Source: Hedera helix
Lineage: Eukaryota > Streptophyta > Magnoliopsida > Apiales > Araliaceae
Assembly (NCBI GenBank): GCA_947179155.2
Contig: OX359282.1
Span: 7,485,309-7,549,308, forward strand
Length of the DNA: 64,000 nt
Direction: 5' to 3'
How positions within the stretch are numbered: position 1 is the first letter of the stretch; each line of letters starts with the position of its first letter. The translations under genes and the position numbers were made by a program. A model generated the notes under the pieces. It had not been told where the DNA came from and searched no databases. It saw only the letters and a list, made by a program, of their open reading frames with translations. Below, one piece after another: positions 1 to 12,645 of this stretch.

Positions 1-1665
1 ATTCACCAAACAGGCGGCAATCCGCTCCGTAAGGTTATTCCCACAATTTAATAAAATTTGAGTACAAAGAGTTATTCACCAAACAGGCGGCAATCCGCTC
101 CGTAAGGTTATTCTCAGAGATTAATAATGAATGAATACGAAAGGTTATTCACCAACAGGCGGCAATCCGCTCCGTAAGGTTATTCCCACAATTTAATACA
201 TGGAAATAAAAGGCACGTCTTATGAGTAAGGAAGAAACAATATTATTATCAAGAATCAAATAATGATAATCCCTTACCATAGTATGTTTGAATAATGGAA
301 GATGAAAAAGATGGTATCCCTTACCTCAACACGTGACTGGATATTGATTTAAATGAGGTTGATTAACTTGAACAGTACACGTATACTTATAGATCTTCAC
401 AAATACTCAAGATGACTTAAGCACACTTAGAGAGAACTTTCACAAGAAGTATTTAGAGAGAGAAATAAAGAACAAGTAAGGAAGTTTATGAAAAATCCTT
501 AAGTTAAGGCTTCTATTTATAGCCAAAAATCTTATCATTCATTTAATCTAAACCATTCATTTAAAGATCATCTTTTAATCTACACCATCCATTTCAAATA
601 TTATATTATCTTTAATCTACACCATTCATTTCATATCACCTAATAATCACCTAACTTTATATTATAAACAAATCAATTTAATTATTCAACAATAATTCAC
701 ACTTTAATCTACACCATTCATTTCATATCACCTAATAATCACCTAACTTTATATTATAAACAAATCAATTCAATTATTCAACAATAATTCACACTTTAAT
801 CTACACCATTCATTTCATATCACCTAATAATCACCTAACTTTATATTATAAACAAATAACTTTATCAATTCAATTATTATGACTAATTGTTATAAATACA
901 GTATAGTTAGCTCTTAGATATCAAGTCAATAAATTAATGAAATACAACTGTTTAAATAACATCATAATAGAGATAACAATAATGTAAAATAAAGCATACG
1001 TTACTGTGTAATGACAATTATTGATTCAATAATGTGAATTACTGTGCATATGTTACTGTGACAATTATTAGGTTCAATAATTTTAAAAACAGTGCAACAA
1101 CAATTATTGACTCAATGATATAAAATACAGTGTAATGACAATTATTAAATCAATAATGCAAAATACTGTGTAACAACAATTATTGAATTGATAATATAAA
1201 ATATTATGCAGTGACAATTATCGATGAAATGATGCGTAACAGTTACGGTGTCAATTATCAGACCAAAAATATGAGACACTATGCAATACCGTGTGTTACT
1301 GTAGAGTACCGAGTGCTACAGAAAATACCAATAACTACCGTATGCTACTATTCTTTTATCACCGGTATTTTAACAGTTCCGTTGACTATTTTTATTTAAA
1401 AAGGTTATTTCTGTCGTTTTCTATATCCGACAAATATTCCGTTGTGGGGTCCACCAATAATTTGTTATTTCGGCGCCGTCGTACGGCACGAATATTCCCC
1501 GACCAAACGAATATTCCCCGACAAAGCGAATATTGTCCGACAAAATAAAATTTGCACATAACATCCTTAACTTTCAATTTTGTTAATTTAACCACTTACT
1601 GTTTCAAAAAAAATATATATGAAGAAAAATTAAATTTTGTATTTCATAAAATTCGGGGTCTTACA
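1..1665 (-). mobile_element. LTR (5' part) of a Tekay/Del-type Gypsy element, minus strand, cut by window edge
   Basis: This stretch is the reverse complement of the first part of the LTRs at 22332-25736 and 29847-33263, so it is a third LTR of that family. The LTR terminus (TGTAAGACCCCG read on the minus strand) lies at 1665. The DNA just right of it has no polypurine tract, so it is flanking DNA and the element extends off the left edge, as either a 5' LTR or a solo LTR. It shares the AATAATTGTCATTACAC repeats, the ~90-bp repeats and the ACGGAGCGGATTGCCGCC repeats of the other copies. It lacks their ~155-bp tandem array: the two flanks are joined near 270-325. Confidence 0.9.
513..522 (-). 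promoter_or_regulatory. LTR TATA box
   Basis: CTATAAATAG on the minus strand, at the same place as in the two other LTR copies of this family (23558 and 31072). It is the likely core promoter that starts the retrotransposon RNA. Confidence 0.7.
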
Positions 1666-3606
1666 TGTATTACCCATATAATCTAATTCCGCTGCACAAA
1701 TATTTGCATAATTATTTGGTACATGTGTGTAAAAGAAAAAGTTATACAACAATGTATAAAGACCTATTCTACCCCCCCCCCCCCCCCCCCCCCGCTCCTA
1801 TATCATTTTCTTGTACCTTTGAAAAATAAAACATGTTGTTTTGATATGTTTTTTCTTTGATCTAGGAATTCAGTAATGGTTGTAACTGTATAATGAGGAG
1901 TTCCACATGTTGATTTTCGATCTAGAATGAGATGGAACTTTTCAAATTCTTGCACACATTATTGTTATTGCCTTCAAATTAGATTTGATAGGTAAAGCTT
2001 GTGATTGTGTTATGTGTCTTGTTACTAACTTAGTTTGTTTTGATGTATGTGCTAAACATGTTCCTGATTATGTTTATATCAAACGAAACTAAGATTTTTC
2101 AAAACTTTATTAGATTGATTCAAAATAGTTGGGCTGAAATTAATTCCAGCAGATTCAATAAAGGAGCAACTCAATTTCAACAGCCCAAAAATGGTGAATT
2201 TTAGCACGTAACAGTCCAATTGGACATGCCCCAAATCAAGCATCTAAGGATCCAATTTTCAGCAGTTCAATTCAACATTTATTAAGGCAAACAAGAAGGC
2301 AACAAAGAAGATTTTGTTTCCTTAGTTATAATTCTATTGTAATTATTTTTTCAATTGTAATTAGGAATTTTAATTATTTTATTTTTTCAATTAGAGTTTG
2401 GATTTTTAAATTAAGGTTTTTATTTAGAATTCTTGATCTTTTCATGTACTAATATAAATAGGTCTCAAGGCCAAGGGTTTTATTTACTCATTGATTTAAT
2501 AATATTTCTTCTTTTTAGATTACTTGAGAGTATTCTATCTTTGTTCTTTTCAAGAACTATTTAATCTTATCATGTGTCAGTGGCGATCAATCCGACTTAT
2601 ATAACATCAATCCATAGGTGTTTGTGACGTCTTCTACCATACATCAACTATTGATTGTACCAATGTTGTCGCTTTAATAGAAGCGAGAGGTCAATGTGTC
2701 ATTGATGTTTCACTCATAACCATTGATAAAACGATCCGAACAACAACTATCTCACACAAATGTGTCATGGAGTTAATCACCATCCTTCTTGTACCCAACT
2801 TCCATCCCATTGTTCCCAAAGGTCCACCCACAGTTCCAGAAATTTACATGGTGCGAGCTTCTAAATCAATGTTAAATTAAGAACATATGTTTTTGGATGA
2901 CACACAATAAGGAAACATAATTGCCATTGTCATAGTTAGAAAATTGTCAAGCTATTAATTAAAAAGTCACTAATGACTTCTTCTACCTTGAACTGTGAAC
3001 TTCGCAATAGTTTAAGTTTACTCAAAATACAAGTAATTTACTATAATCCTAGTAAACTTGAACAACAATTTACGAAATGGTAATCTAGTAAATGTCCTAT
3101 ATATTATTATCAATGTCAATTACCAAATTCATTTATTACTAATTTTGAATGTAAACAATATCAACCTAGGACATTGACTCAATGATTAATTTTTGCAATC
3201 ATAAAAGTATTTGTGAGTTTAAATTCTGTCTTAAATTAATAAAACTTAAAATAAAATATAAATAACATCTTTATATAATATTTTGTTTATTTTAATTATT
3301 TCTTAAGAAATCCGGGGTCCTTTTATCTTGAGTTTTGAAAATATTAATTATATCTAAATGAGAAAAGTACTTATCATGATATTCATTCCTACATTATCAT
3401 ATTTAGGAGACTACGAACCAAATTTATTCTCTCTAATCTAGTTATTAATGAATTATCTTTCTACTTCTAACTTTTGATAAACACATGATTGAAAATAAAT
3501 CATTTTCACACAATTTTAAAAACTTGAACCATGCTAGCGGTGCATGTTTAGGTACTCTATATAGTCTTTGTAATTGATAACTTAATTGGTGATGGAGGTA
3601 CACTGG

Positions 3607-3670
<64 letters not shown>

Positions 3671-3956
3671 ACTAAAATCTCAATCCAAACAATTTAACTA
3701 TAACTCGACGAGTAAGAATCTTACCTAAATTCCAAAAATAAATAAATAAATTGGATATAGGACAAATTGATTGTTGCAGTTTGAAAATTAGATAAGTAAA
3801 GAATAGAAGTAATGAAATATTTTATCTTAACAAACTTTTCAAAGGATTGAGAGGTCGTTACTAGAAATACCAAACTCTCATGTATTATTAAAATGGATTA
3901 AATTCACTTTTTTTTTTTTATTGTAATCGAACTCGATTTACAAATGAGTAGTTCTA
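1666..3956. other. Intergenic AT-rich DNA with homopolymer and microsatellite
   Basis: No gene is supported. There is a 22-bp C run (1772-1793) and an (ATA)n microsatellite (3607-3669). The part around 2080-2620 has a TATAAATAGG-like box near 2452 and LTR-like composition, and could be an old LTR fragment, but I found no paired copy. The short open frames over 3445-3672 only translate the microsatellite. Confidence 0.6.
3607..3669. repeat. (ATA)n microsatellite
   Basis: About 21 uninterrupted ATA/TAA units. Confidence 0.95.
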
Positions 3957-4320
3957 CATGGACATGAAAATTGGACATGAAAATTGGACATTTTCATGTT
4001 CCCTTAGTTTTTTTTTTTTTTTTTTTTTTTGTATATATCCAAACATATTTATACTATGGATTTTTAAAAAAAAAAAAATTAAAAATCCAAAAAAAATAGG
4101 TATAATTTGGATATATATCAAAAAAATGGTTGTATGGGCCCATACAACCATTTTTTTGATATATATCCAAATTATACCTAATTTTTTTGATTTTTTTTTT
4201 TTTTTTTAAAATTCATAATATAAATATGTTTGGATATATACCAAAAAAAAAAAAAAAAAAAAAAAAACCAAGGAAACATGGGAAAAAAGGGGACCGGTCC
4301 AATTTTCCTGTCCAATTGGC
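3957..4320. mobile_element. Foldback MITE, near-perfect palindrome
   Basis: The two halves are inverted copies of each other centred on GGGCCC at 4136-4141. Inner arms read TGGTTGTATGGGCCC outward through TATATCCAAA blocks and long A/T homopolymers (4005-4030 and 4245-4266). The outer ends (TTGGACATGAAAATTGGAC left, its inverted relative near 4290-4318) still pair with some mismatches. There is no coding capacity. The superfamily is not clear because I could not fix a target duplication. Confidence 0.8.
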
Positions 4321-4483
4321 CGGTCCGCCTAGACATTCTGTTTACAAATTTATCACTAGACTGAAAATTTTAACAATCAACTCAATGAACTACAAATATT
4401 TGTCGAATCGTTACAAAATCTTTTAACTGAGTTCTTTTAACAAAGGAAAAGCATAAATTTATAAAAATCGGTGATAAAATGTA

Positions 4484-4552
4484 TCTCAACTATTAAAAAA
4501 ATAGAGTTTGACACAAAAATTCATGTCAGACTCTATTTTTTAATAGTTGAGA
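4484..4552. repeat. Short inverted repeat (hairpin)
   Basis: Arms of about 29 bp (TCTCAACTATTAAAAAAATA and on, 4484-4513, against 4524-4552) around a loop of about 10 bases. It looks like a MITE remnant. Confidence 0.7.
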
Positions 4553-5659
4553 TAAATATAATATTTAATTTTGTAAGCGATATTTGTATGTGCAGTATTA
4601 TCCTTTAATAAAAATCTATTACATCAAAAAAGAATGACCCCACATCCAAATCCACGTCACTTATTTCACGAGCGTTCATCTTAGTCATTGCAACGTTGGA
4701 AAGTAACTTGCCAGGGTAAAAAAGAAAATGAAATAAAAACTAAATATTCAAAGCAAAATACAAATTATGCATCCTCTCCTTCATCCATGTCCCTATCCTT
4801 CACGTGTCAGCCACCCGCCACTATTATCCCACGTAAATTGGTTTCATTTCCGGTAAATTAATGGTGAATCGAGCGTGATTTGGGCAGTTGATTGATTGTG
4901 AGTGGTGATGAGTAATTGATTCTTGATGTGTATCGCAATCAGGTCTGCAAATCTAGGCTTGGAAGCTATGAATTTGACGAGGGAATATGATTGATTAATT
5001 GTCTTGTCTCTCTCCATATATATATATATGGACAGAGAGAGAACTTAAGTTTTTATCTTCCAATTAATGGTGGTATAGGGAGAGATTGTCTGTTGAATTT
5101 GCAAATTAGTTGAATAATTTTTTAATTTGATTTGTTAGTTTCCTTTTGATGGTGTTTGTTGGACAAACAGACCGAGTAGATCGGAAGTTCGAACTTTTGA
5201 TCGGAGAAGAAGATTCAAGCGATGAAAGGGTTTTATTTTTTCTTTCTTTTTTTTTTAATTTTAAAATTTTCCCCTTTTTTGTTTTTTTTTGTTTTTTTTT
5301 TTGTTTGACAACTCATTTATCTTTTAATTTCAAAATTTCATTTGTAATGAGCATTGCCACTATCTTTTATTTTTAAAGAAAATCATTATATGTTCGTATT
5401 TTATACTTTAGTTTAAATTTTCTTTTATTTTCCGTATTTTTTTTGAGTTTTTTCTTTTATTTTTTTCTCCTTTTCATTAACTATTGTTGTTTTATTTTAC
5501 TTTTAATTTTTTTTTTGCCATCTTTGTCAAATTTTTTGTTTTTTTTTATAGTTTTTTTTTTATTATTACTACTTCCCCTTAAATTCCCTTCAATTCATTT
5601 AAGAATGGCCACCTCAGAAATGAGTGTCATGTTACCGCTACCACATCATTATTCTCTCG
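4553..5659. other. Intergenic DNA, T-rich
   Basis: No supported gene. It holds a hairpin at 5005-5042 (CTCTCTCCATATATATATAT against its inverse) and long T-rich runs at 5230-5570. Open frames here are translations of T runs. Confidence 0.5.
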
Positions 5660-6002
5660 GAGGTTGTTTGATTTTGACCGAATAGAATTGAATGATTGAT
5701 TCGTAGTTATTCAATTCAATTTATTTGTTTTTGGCTAAATTTAATTTTTTTTATTGAATGATTAAGTCCTAGTTGAATGAAATAAAATAAAATAAAATAT
5801 TAATTATTATATTAAATAAATTTATAATAACTTTGAATTTTTTCAAAGTAATAAAATAGTAAAAGTATGTTATTCAGATGTTTCAGATATGTCACTATCA
5901 AATAATTTATTTCATTCAGTATTCAGAAATTTATTTCATTCAACTCATTTAGTTTACTTAAACATTCAGAATTATTTTATTTAATTTTTATCAAACACCC
6001 TC
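5660..6002. mobile_element. MITE with GAGG-TGTTTGAT termini
   Basis: The left end GAGGTTGTTTGATTTTGA and the right end, which reads GAGGGTGTTTGATAAAAA on the other strand, form terminal inverted repeats around a 343-bp AT-rich body with repeated ATTCA motifs. Termini of this kind are usual for plant hAT-type or Tourist-type MITEs; the target duplication is unclear. Confidence 0.65.
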
Positions 6003-6236
6003 TTAGTCATTTAACGATGTAGACAAATTTTGTAACGATTTGACAAACATTTATAGTCTATTAATTCGATTATTAAAAGTTTCAGTCTAATAATTTATTT
6101 GTAAATCAAAATCGAATATAGTGAAGGAAAATGAATTTAACCCTTATTAAAATTATAATAAGTAATTTAATCGTTAAAAATTGGTATCTTATTCAAAACA
6201 TTTTTAGAGGATTAAGGTCCATTTTTAAAAGAATTA

Positions 6237-6582
6237 GAGCATCTCCGATAGGACAGAGATGTTCTAATTCTAGACTAAATATAGTCTAAAACTTAGATTT
6301 AACTCCAGTAGCAAGACTAAATATAGTCTATGAGTTTTTCGGTGAATCAAGGAAACTATATCAAAGAATAAGATAGTCTATTGACTATAATTTTAAATAT
6401 ATTTAAATAAGAGAGTGAAATGATGATTATTTTTTTTTTGAATTTATTAATTATTTTAATTTTTTTATATTACAATCTATAAAATAATCCATCTATTAAA
6501 AAAATTAAAGATTAAAGAATATTTATTAATGTCATATAAATTAAATATAGTTTATAAAATAGTTTAGATGCCGGAGATACTC
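6237..6582. mobile_element. MITE with GAGCATCTCCG termini
   Basis: The left end GAGCATCTCCGATAG pairs with the right end, GAGTATCTCCGGCATC on the opposite strand. The body is ~346 bp, AT-rich, with repeated ACTAAATATAGTCTA motifs. GAGCATCTCC ends suggest a PIF/Harbinger (Tourist-like) family; the trinucleotide target duplication is imperfect, so this is tentative. Confidence 0.65.
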
Positions 6583-7603
6583 CTATGTAATGCTGACCCG
6601 ACCCATTTCCCAAGATGGTTAGTTTCGTCTAATTTTGGAGTGTAATTAAGTGAAAATATATTAAAGAAAAGTGGGCACATAAATGTTTCCCCCATGAGGC
6701 AGATTTGAATCCAACTCAATCGCTCATCCTGATATTGTCCAATTTTGTGAGTTGGGTCCCACAATATATAAGTGAGTGAGAGAAAGTGACTATACAGTCT
6801 ATACTTGGGTCAGAGAGGAAGTTTTAATTTAGTAAATTTTATTTTTTACTCTAACCAAAGCTGCTGCAGGTTTTCGCTGCCAACAAAACTTGTGGTGCTT
6901 CTTAGTTTAAGGCCTGTTACAGCACCCCCCACCCACCAAAGCAAATTTGTTTTTGCTCACCCCACTTCTTTATTTTTTTTATATTTTTTTTTTAATTTAA
7001 CTCATACATCCAAACACCAAGATCAGTAATACCACTGTTCTTTGAATCACCAACGCTTCAAACTTCAAAGCAAATTTGAACACACCCTTTGATCCCCTTG
7101 TCCCAAAATGATAGTACCCCTTGTCCCAAAATGATAGTCCTCATTTTAAAAATTACTCTCTTCATTTCTTTTTAGTTATATCTAATTAATATTCTATTTA
7201 ATTATTTTAATTGAGTCTAAAATTTCACTATTATGCTATTAAAATTTATTAAAAAGCTGAAAAAAACAAAATTAATAATTAATATTTATAGTTACTATAA
7301 TACAGTAAGTAAAAAAAGCGGTGGAGATTTCATACAATTGAATGAATTATGGTTCAAAAATAATGTCGTTTAATATAATTGAATATATAAAAAATATATT
7401 TTCTCCCATGTATATAAAAAGATGTTTTGTAATTTATTAAATTAAAGTTATTTTGGAAGCCAGCTAGGCAAAAACGTGAGCTATTCATGCTCTTCGAGGC
7501 CTTAAGAAATTAAATAATTAATTTTTTTAAAATTGATAAACAATAAATAAACACAGAAAGAAGTTAATAGAGTTTAATTTGCTAACCGTATCTATCACTC
7601 TCC
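6583..7603. other. Upstream region of the CCCH gene
   Basis: AT-rich, no gene seen. A ~21-bp unit (CCCTTGTCCCAAAATGATAG) occurs twice in tandem at 7093-7137, followed by MITE-like AT-rich sequence to about 7320. Confidence 0.5.
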
Positions 7604-7613
7604 TATATATAAG
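7604..7613 (+). promoter_or_regulatory. TATA box of the CCCH gene
   Basis: TATATATAAG lies 290-300 bases upstream of the ATG at 7904, with pyrimidine-rich leader sequence between. The start of transcription would be about 30 bases downstream, giving a 5' UTR of roughly 270 bases. Inferred from position only. Confidence 0.55.
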
Positions 7614-7903
7614 CTATCATGATTATCTAATATTAAGACCAGCCCATCATTCCCTTTAATAACAAAATTAAATCTTGGTCACTTTTTTTGTATAATAATT
7701 CCTCAAATAAACACCACCGCACTAGCATTTGCCTCCCTCTCTTTTCTAGAACAAAAAACAAGTGTTTTTGTTTTCTTGTTTTTCCCACTATTAAAACCCT
7801 TCTACATCTCATTTTCTCTATCAAAACATTTTAAGAGAAGGGGAAAACCAAACTAGTGGTTTTTGGCTGGTTTTAGCCTCCTCTTCCATTTTCAGTCAAA
7901 GCC

Positions 7904-10858
7904 ATGGATAACAATGAAGCTACTAGCACAGTTATGTTGAGGATCCAAGGCTTGGATCCTGAAAACGCCTGCAAAATCATGGGTTACATCCTAATTCATG
8001 ACCCTGGTGAGAAAGAGATGATAAGGTTAGCATTGGGGCCGGAAACCCAGTTGATTAATCTCATAACCCAGGCAAAAGCTTCTTTGGGACTTTTATCAAA
8101 CACTTCATCTGCACCTTCTACTCCTTCTTCGCCGTTTAATCCCATACCAAATCTTCATAGGCGCCCTGTTTTTCCCCAATCTGCGCCTAAAATCATAATA
8201 CCAAATAATGGGTTTAACATGAACCCATCTTCACCTTCTTCTCCATGGGCTCACATGAGTCCAAAACCGGTATCTTATGCTGCTGTTGTTAATGGCACTG
8301 GTTCTTCTCCTCCAAATCCCTCATTTTCACACCCATTTCACAATAATACTGCTGGTAATGAGTTTTGTGACGATCAGCTCTTGTTTGAAGCTAAAAATCT
8401 CGACTTTATGGACCCGATTATGAGCCCGGGTGGGCGGAGTGATTCGGTTCTGTTCCCATATGGGAATTGTAATGAAAATCACCACCATAATCTCCATAGG
8501 AGGAGCGTTTCAGTAAGTGATTTGTTTCTAGGCGGTGGTGGTGAGAGTGATGATAATAATGGTGGATGGAGACCTTGTATGTACTTTGCTAGGGGCTTTT
8601 GTAAGAATGGTAGCAGTTGCAAGTTTGTGCATGGTGGTTTTGGTGATTCACCGGATGCGATTGTGGGTTCGCCTAAGCTTGATGGTTTTGAAGAGTTGTT
8701 GAGGATGAAAGCTATTCAGCAGCAGAGATTCGCCGCCGCATCTCAACTCATGGCCGGAGGAGCTCCGTTTCCGTATAATAGATGCATGAACTTTCTCAAT
8801 GAGAGCCCGAGGTAAAAGTTCTAATTTTTATTATTAATGTTAAAAAAATGACTCATTTTGCCCTGTGCGTTGTTTCTTAAGGTAATACATCCATGTGTGT
8901 ATGTATTGGATTTTTATTTATTTATCTATTTATTTTGTGTGTTTATGTATGTAATTGGATATGTAGATGTGGAATTACAAGTGAGCATTTGAATGAAGTT
9001 ATGATTTTTATCTTGTAGAAATTTTTTAGGACCAATCAATATGTTGATTAAGACATTGTTTTGATATTGGGGAAATGTTGATTTGTTTTGATATTGGGGA
9101 CTGTTGATGGGGATTGGTTGTTTATGGTTTATCGTGTTGCTATGGTACATTTTAGATCTGCGGCTGCGGCATTAATGATGGGTGAAGAATATCACAAGTT
9201 TGGTCGGTGCCGACCAGATAAGAGTGAGATTGCTGCACTGGGATTTGGGGGAAATCCTAATTCGATCTTGCGACAAATTTACTTGACCTTTCCAGCTGAT
9301 AGCACTTTTAAGGAAGAGGATGTTTCAAATTACTTTAGGTAAATGATGTGTGGTTACTTTAATTTTTAAGCTCAAGGTTGAAATGCAAAAATTTACTTGA
9401 ATCTGTCCTTTTATTTTCCCTTGTATTATCTTGAAGTACTTTTGGACCGGTGCAAGATGTGCGGATCCCATATCAGCAGAAGCGAATGTTTGGTTTTGTT
9501 ACGTTTGTTTATCCAGAAACTGTGAAGCAAATTTTGTCCAAAGGGAATCCTCATTTTGTATGCGATTCGCGTGTGCTTGTTAAGCCCTACAAGGAGAAAG
9601 GCAAAGTCTCAGACAAGTATATAAACACTTCCTCGGTCTTTAATTAGTTTTGATCGAAATTGCCCGGTTTCTGTATTAATGCTGATTGTAAATTGAACAA
9701 TATATAGGAAGCAACAAATGGAGAGAGGAGAGTTTCCTGCATGTTTAAGTCCAATCGGGCTCGATTCCAGAGAGCCTTATGATCTCCCCTTCGGTAAGTA
9801 AGCAAGCAATCTGTCCTGTTCCCACCCAAAATTATTGCTTTTATGTTTTAATGTTGCTTGTCTCGCTCTGTGTAGGAGGAAGAGTGGTTTACAATAGCCA
9901 GGAGATGATGTTGAGAAGAAAACTAGAGGAGGAGGCAGAATTACAACAAGCCATTGAATACCAAGGGAGAAGACTGATGAATTTTCAACTCCATGACTTG
10001 ACAAATCATCCTAATCATCAACTCCAGCCTCATGTATTGGCAGCTGTTCCCATTCCCCCACCAGCTCAAGGTCTCATGTTTTCATCCGATGGCATCAATC
10101 AAGAAGCTTTAGAAGGTTAATTAATCAAATTAGTTGTCTTTACCGGCATAAATCAAAATGCTGATATTTTGGTTCATCTGTTATAGAGGTAGTTGATTTG
10201 AATTCATTGTTTTAGGGAGTAATGGTGGCAAAGATGAAGCTATTTCTCCCACAGTTGGAGCTGATCAGAAGGTACAACAGGAAGTGAATGAAACTTGTAA
10301 TGACAACAATGGCAATGGCAGTAGCAATGACAAGGGAGAAAGCCCCAACCTTGAAGATTCTGAACTCCATGGAAGGTATGAAACTTCAATTCAGAGAAAA
10401 ATTAAGCTTACCCATTTTTACAATTGCCCGTATATTTTGATCATCCTGTATTTAATTATAAGTTTTTTATTTTATATCAACAGGATTCTTTTAGGTACTG
10501 TATTTTATTTCTAATACTTTGTAATTTTGTTTGTCACTAAAGCAGCTTAGAGCATATCCTTCCTGATAGCCTCTTCGCCTCTCCTACAAAATCAGCTGCT
10601 GATCACCAATCTCTCTTCTGCACCGCATTAGCTGAATCAGATGATAGCATTCCAATAACTACTAAATTGGCGGCGTCTTCTAACAATGTCCCGGTGCTGC
10701 CCACTACTTCTACCCTCAATATGGCTTCTCTCAAGTCATGTTATTTTGAAATGCCAAGGTATTAAATATATTTACTGCTTTTAATTGTAGAATTATATTC
10801 CATTTGCGGCCTTTTCTTTACCAGCTTTTCTTTTGGGCAAGAAGTCATTGAGATGTAG
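7904..10858 (+). CDS. CCCH zinc finger and RRM protein (AtC3H46/53/55-like), 8 exons
   Basis: Predicted RNA-binding protein of 667 residues. Exons: 7904-8811, 9156-9338, 9437-9616, 9708-9793, 9876-10115, 10216-10375, 10546-10758, 10825-10858; all introns are GT-AG and the phases join in frame to TAG at 10856-10858. The N-terminal block (residues ~10-60, RIQGLDPENACKIMGYILI) is the conserved start of this plant family. A Ser/Pro-rich linker precedes one CCCH finger, C-x7-C-x5-C-x3-H, at residues 225-243. An RRM covers about 341-420, with RNP2-like IYLTFP and RNP1-like RMFGFVTF. After it comes the conserved ERGEF block, a Glu/Gln-rich helix and a low-complexity tail. The upstream TATA box supports the start, and the first ATG in the leader opens the family's N-terminus. 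Family members are annotated as mRNA-binding; the specific target is unknown. The last exon codes only 11 residues and is the least certain. Confidence 0.93.
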
Positions 10859-11404
10859 ATGCTAGAGGTTAGAGTGGCCGGCATGGAGCGATTGACTTTA
10901 GCTTTTGGGTAAGATTACCAATTATGCATATACTTACCAAAAAGATGAGGAAAAGAAGAAAAAACATCAATTTTACTGGAATTCTTGTTACATAGTTTTG
11001 ATTTTTAAATAATTATTTATTTGTAGACCTTTTTGTGTTCGTTTTGCGCAGAAAGTTTGAATAGAGAGCATATACAAGGAAGAAAAGTCCTCTAGCTGTA
11101 TAGGCAAACCATACCCACAGCAAAAGAAAAAGATCTGTGAGAAGATCTCATGAAGATTATTGTCATCATCAATACCATACACTTAAAACAATACATAATG
11201 CATACATAAATGACAGATGAACTGATTTATGGGAGTGGGGTACCCTTTGTTTACTTTGTACCTCTCTTTCTTTAGTAATGTGCTGGACCACACAGAACAA
11301 TAGCATAACAAACAAAGGATTAGTACTAGCAGTAACTTTTCTATTATGATGTCAATAGTAGTAGGAACTATTATCAACTACATATTGTCAAATTACTCCA
11401 CTCT
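10859..11404 (+). other. 3' flank / probable 3' UTR of the CCCH gene
   Basis: No coding potential seen. A GGTAAGATT donor-like site at about 10907 and a TTTTGCGCAG acceptor-like site at about 11050 could bound a 3' UTR intron. This is inference only. Confidence 0.4.
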
Positions 11405-11720
11405 TCATCTCTTATAAGTTGTTTTGAAAACCAACTTATAAGTACTTATTTTACCGTTTGGGTGTTAGTATGTGACTTGTTTTTTAACTTATAAATTGTC
11501 TTATAAGTAGGTCTTCTCAAAAACTGACTTATCAACTACATACTGTCAAATTACTCTAAAATATTAAAAAATAAGTAAGTTTGACCAAATATAATTACTC
11601 TTTTGTCCTTTTTAGTTATCATTAGAGCTTATTTTGACTTATAAGTCATTTCAACTAAACACGTTCTGGTTTTAACTTAATATTTGGCTTATAAGTCAAA
11701 TTAATGTCAAACAATTTTAC
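11405..11720. mobile_element. MITE-like region with ACTTATAAGT repeats
   Basis: Repeated ACTTATAAGT palindromes in both orientations (CTTATAAGTTGTTTTGAAAA at the left, GACTTATAAGTCATTTCAAC at the right, with the CGTTTGGGTG / AACACG type flank) mark a hAT-type MITE common in plants. Exact ends are not fixed. Confidence 0.5.
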
Positions 11721-12645
11721 TTAACTTGCAAGTTTCTTTAAAATAAGTAATTGATGGGCAAGTTTTAGGTGTCCTTTTTTACTTTCTTTGTTGCAAAAGA
11801 AAGTAAATAATTGAGGCCTGGAATGTGTTGTAGTACAGATGGAGCAGAGAATCCAGGAAGTTCATAATAGCTTAACAGAATCTTAACAACTGCACTGATA
11901 TAGAATCCCAAGGGGGGAAGAATTGGTAGGGACTGAAGTGGATGGTAAAGCTGAGATTTCTGTCATTACTTTTATTGTTTTTTGATAGCTTCTGCTTATT
12001 AAAGAGCTTTTTCCACCGTTTAGATCATAAAACAGAGGAAATAGATTAGAAAACAGTATTTGGAGAGGAAAAAAAGAAAGGGTGTTTTATTTAAGTGATT
12101 AAAGGCAACTTTACGGTAAGTCTTTTGTCTCATTTTGTGGGTTCTTTTTAGGTGGACATGAAAGGGAGAGGGCCATATTGTCACATGGGGGTTCTGACAC
12201 CCATTTGAATGGTATCTCAGGGTACCACCAAACAAACACTCCTTTCACTTTCAGTCTCTTCTGGCCTCATTCAGATTTTTAAATATACTTGCTTGGACTT
12301 TTGTTTATGGGTGTGCATTGGTTTTGGCATGTTTTTTCAATTATGGTAGTGCTACTTTGTGCATGTGTTGAACTATCTTTTGCTGCTTTGTTCTTAAGCT
12401 CTAGCTAGAAATTGCATTTTCATAAGCATCATGTTGGGGGGTGGGTGGGGGATAGGAAATAGAGGAGGGGAATGCTGGGGATCTGATTTTTCTTTAGATG
12501 GGTGTTTATAATTTAAGAAGAGATTAAGGTGAGGGTAGACTTTATTTTGTAAACCCATTAATAACCCTTAAATTGGGAGGAAATGGAGGAAAGAAAAAAA
12601 TACACATTAAACTTTTTTTAATACAGATAATGTCCATATAATAAA
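11721..12645. other. Intergenic DNA
   Basis: No gene or clear element. A G-rich stretch at 12435-12480 (GGGGGGTGGGTGGGGG) is the only distinctive sequence. Confidence 0.5.

Noticed and set aside
1211..1595. Short open frames repeated at 22419-22786 and 29916-30300
   Set aside because: All three sets are the same LTR sequence read in copies; there is no sign of a protein gene.
3445..4426. Open frames with poly-Tyr, poly-Phe and poly-Lys
   Set aside because: They translate the ATA microsatellite and the A/T homopolymers of the palindromic MITE.
9088..9342. Possible separate gene starting at the Met at 9088
   Set aside because: It overlaps exon 2 of the CCCH gene in frame; the part before 9156 is intron, shown by the AG acceptor and family reading across the junction.
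12433..12480. G-rich stretch as a G-quadruplex
   Set aside because: Runs are unevenly spaced and no regulatory context is visible; too weak to report as a finding.
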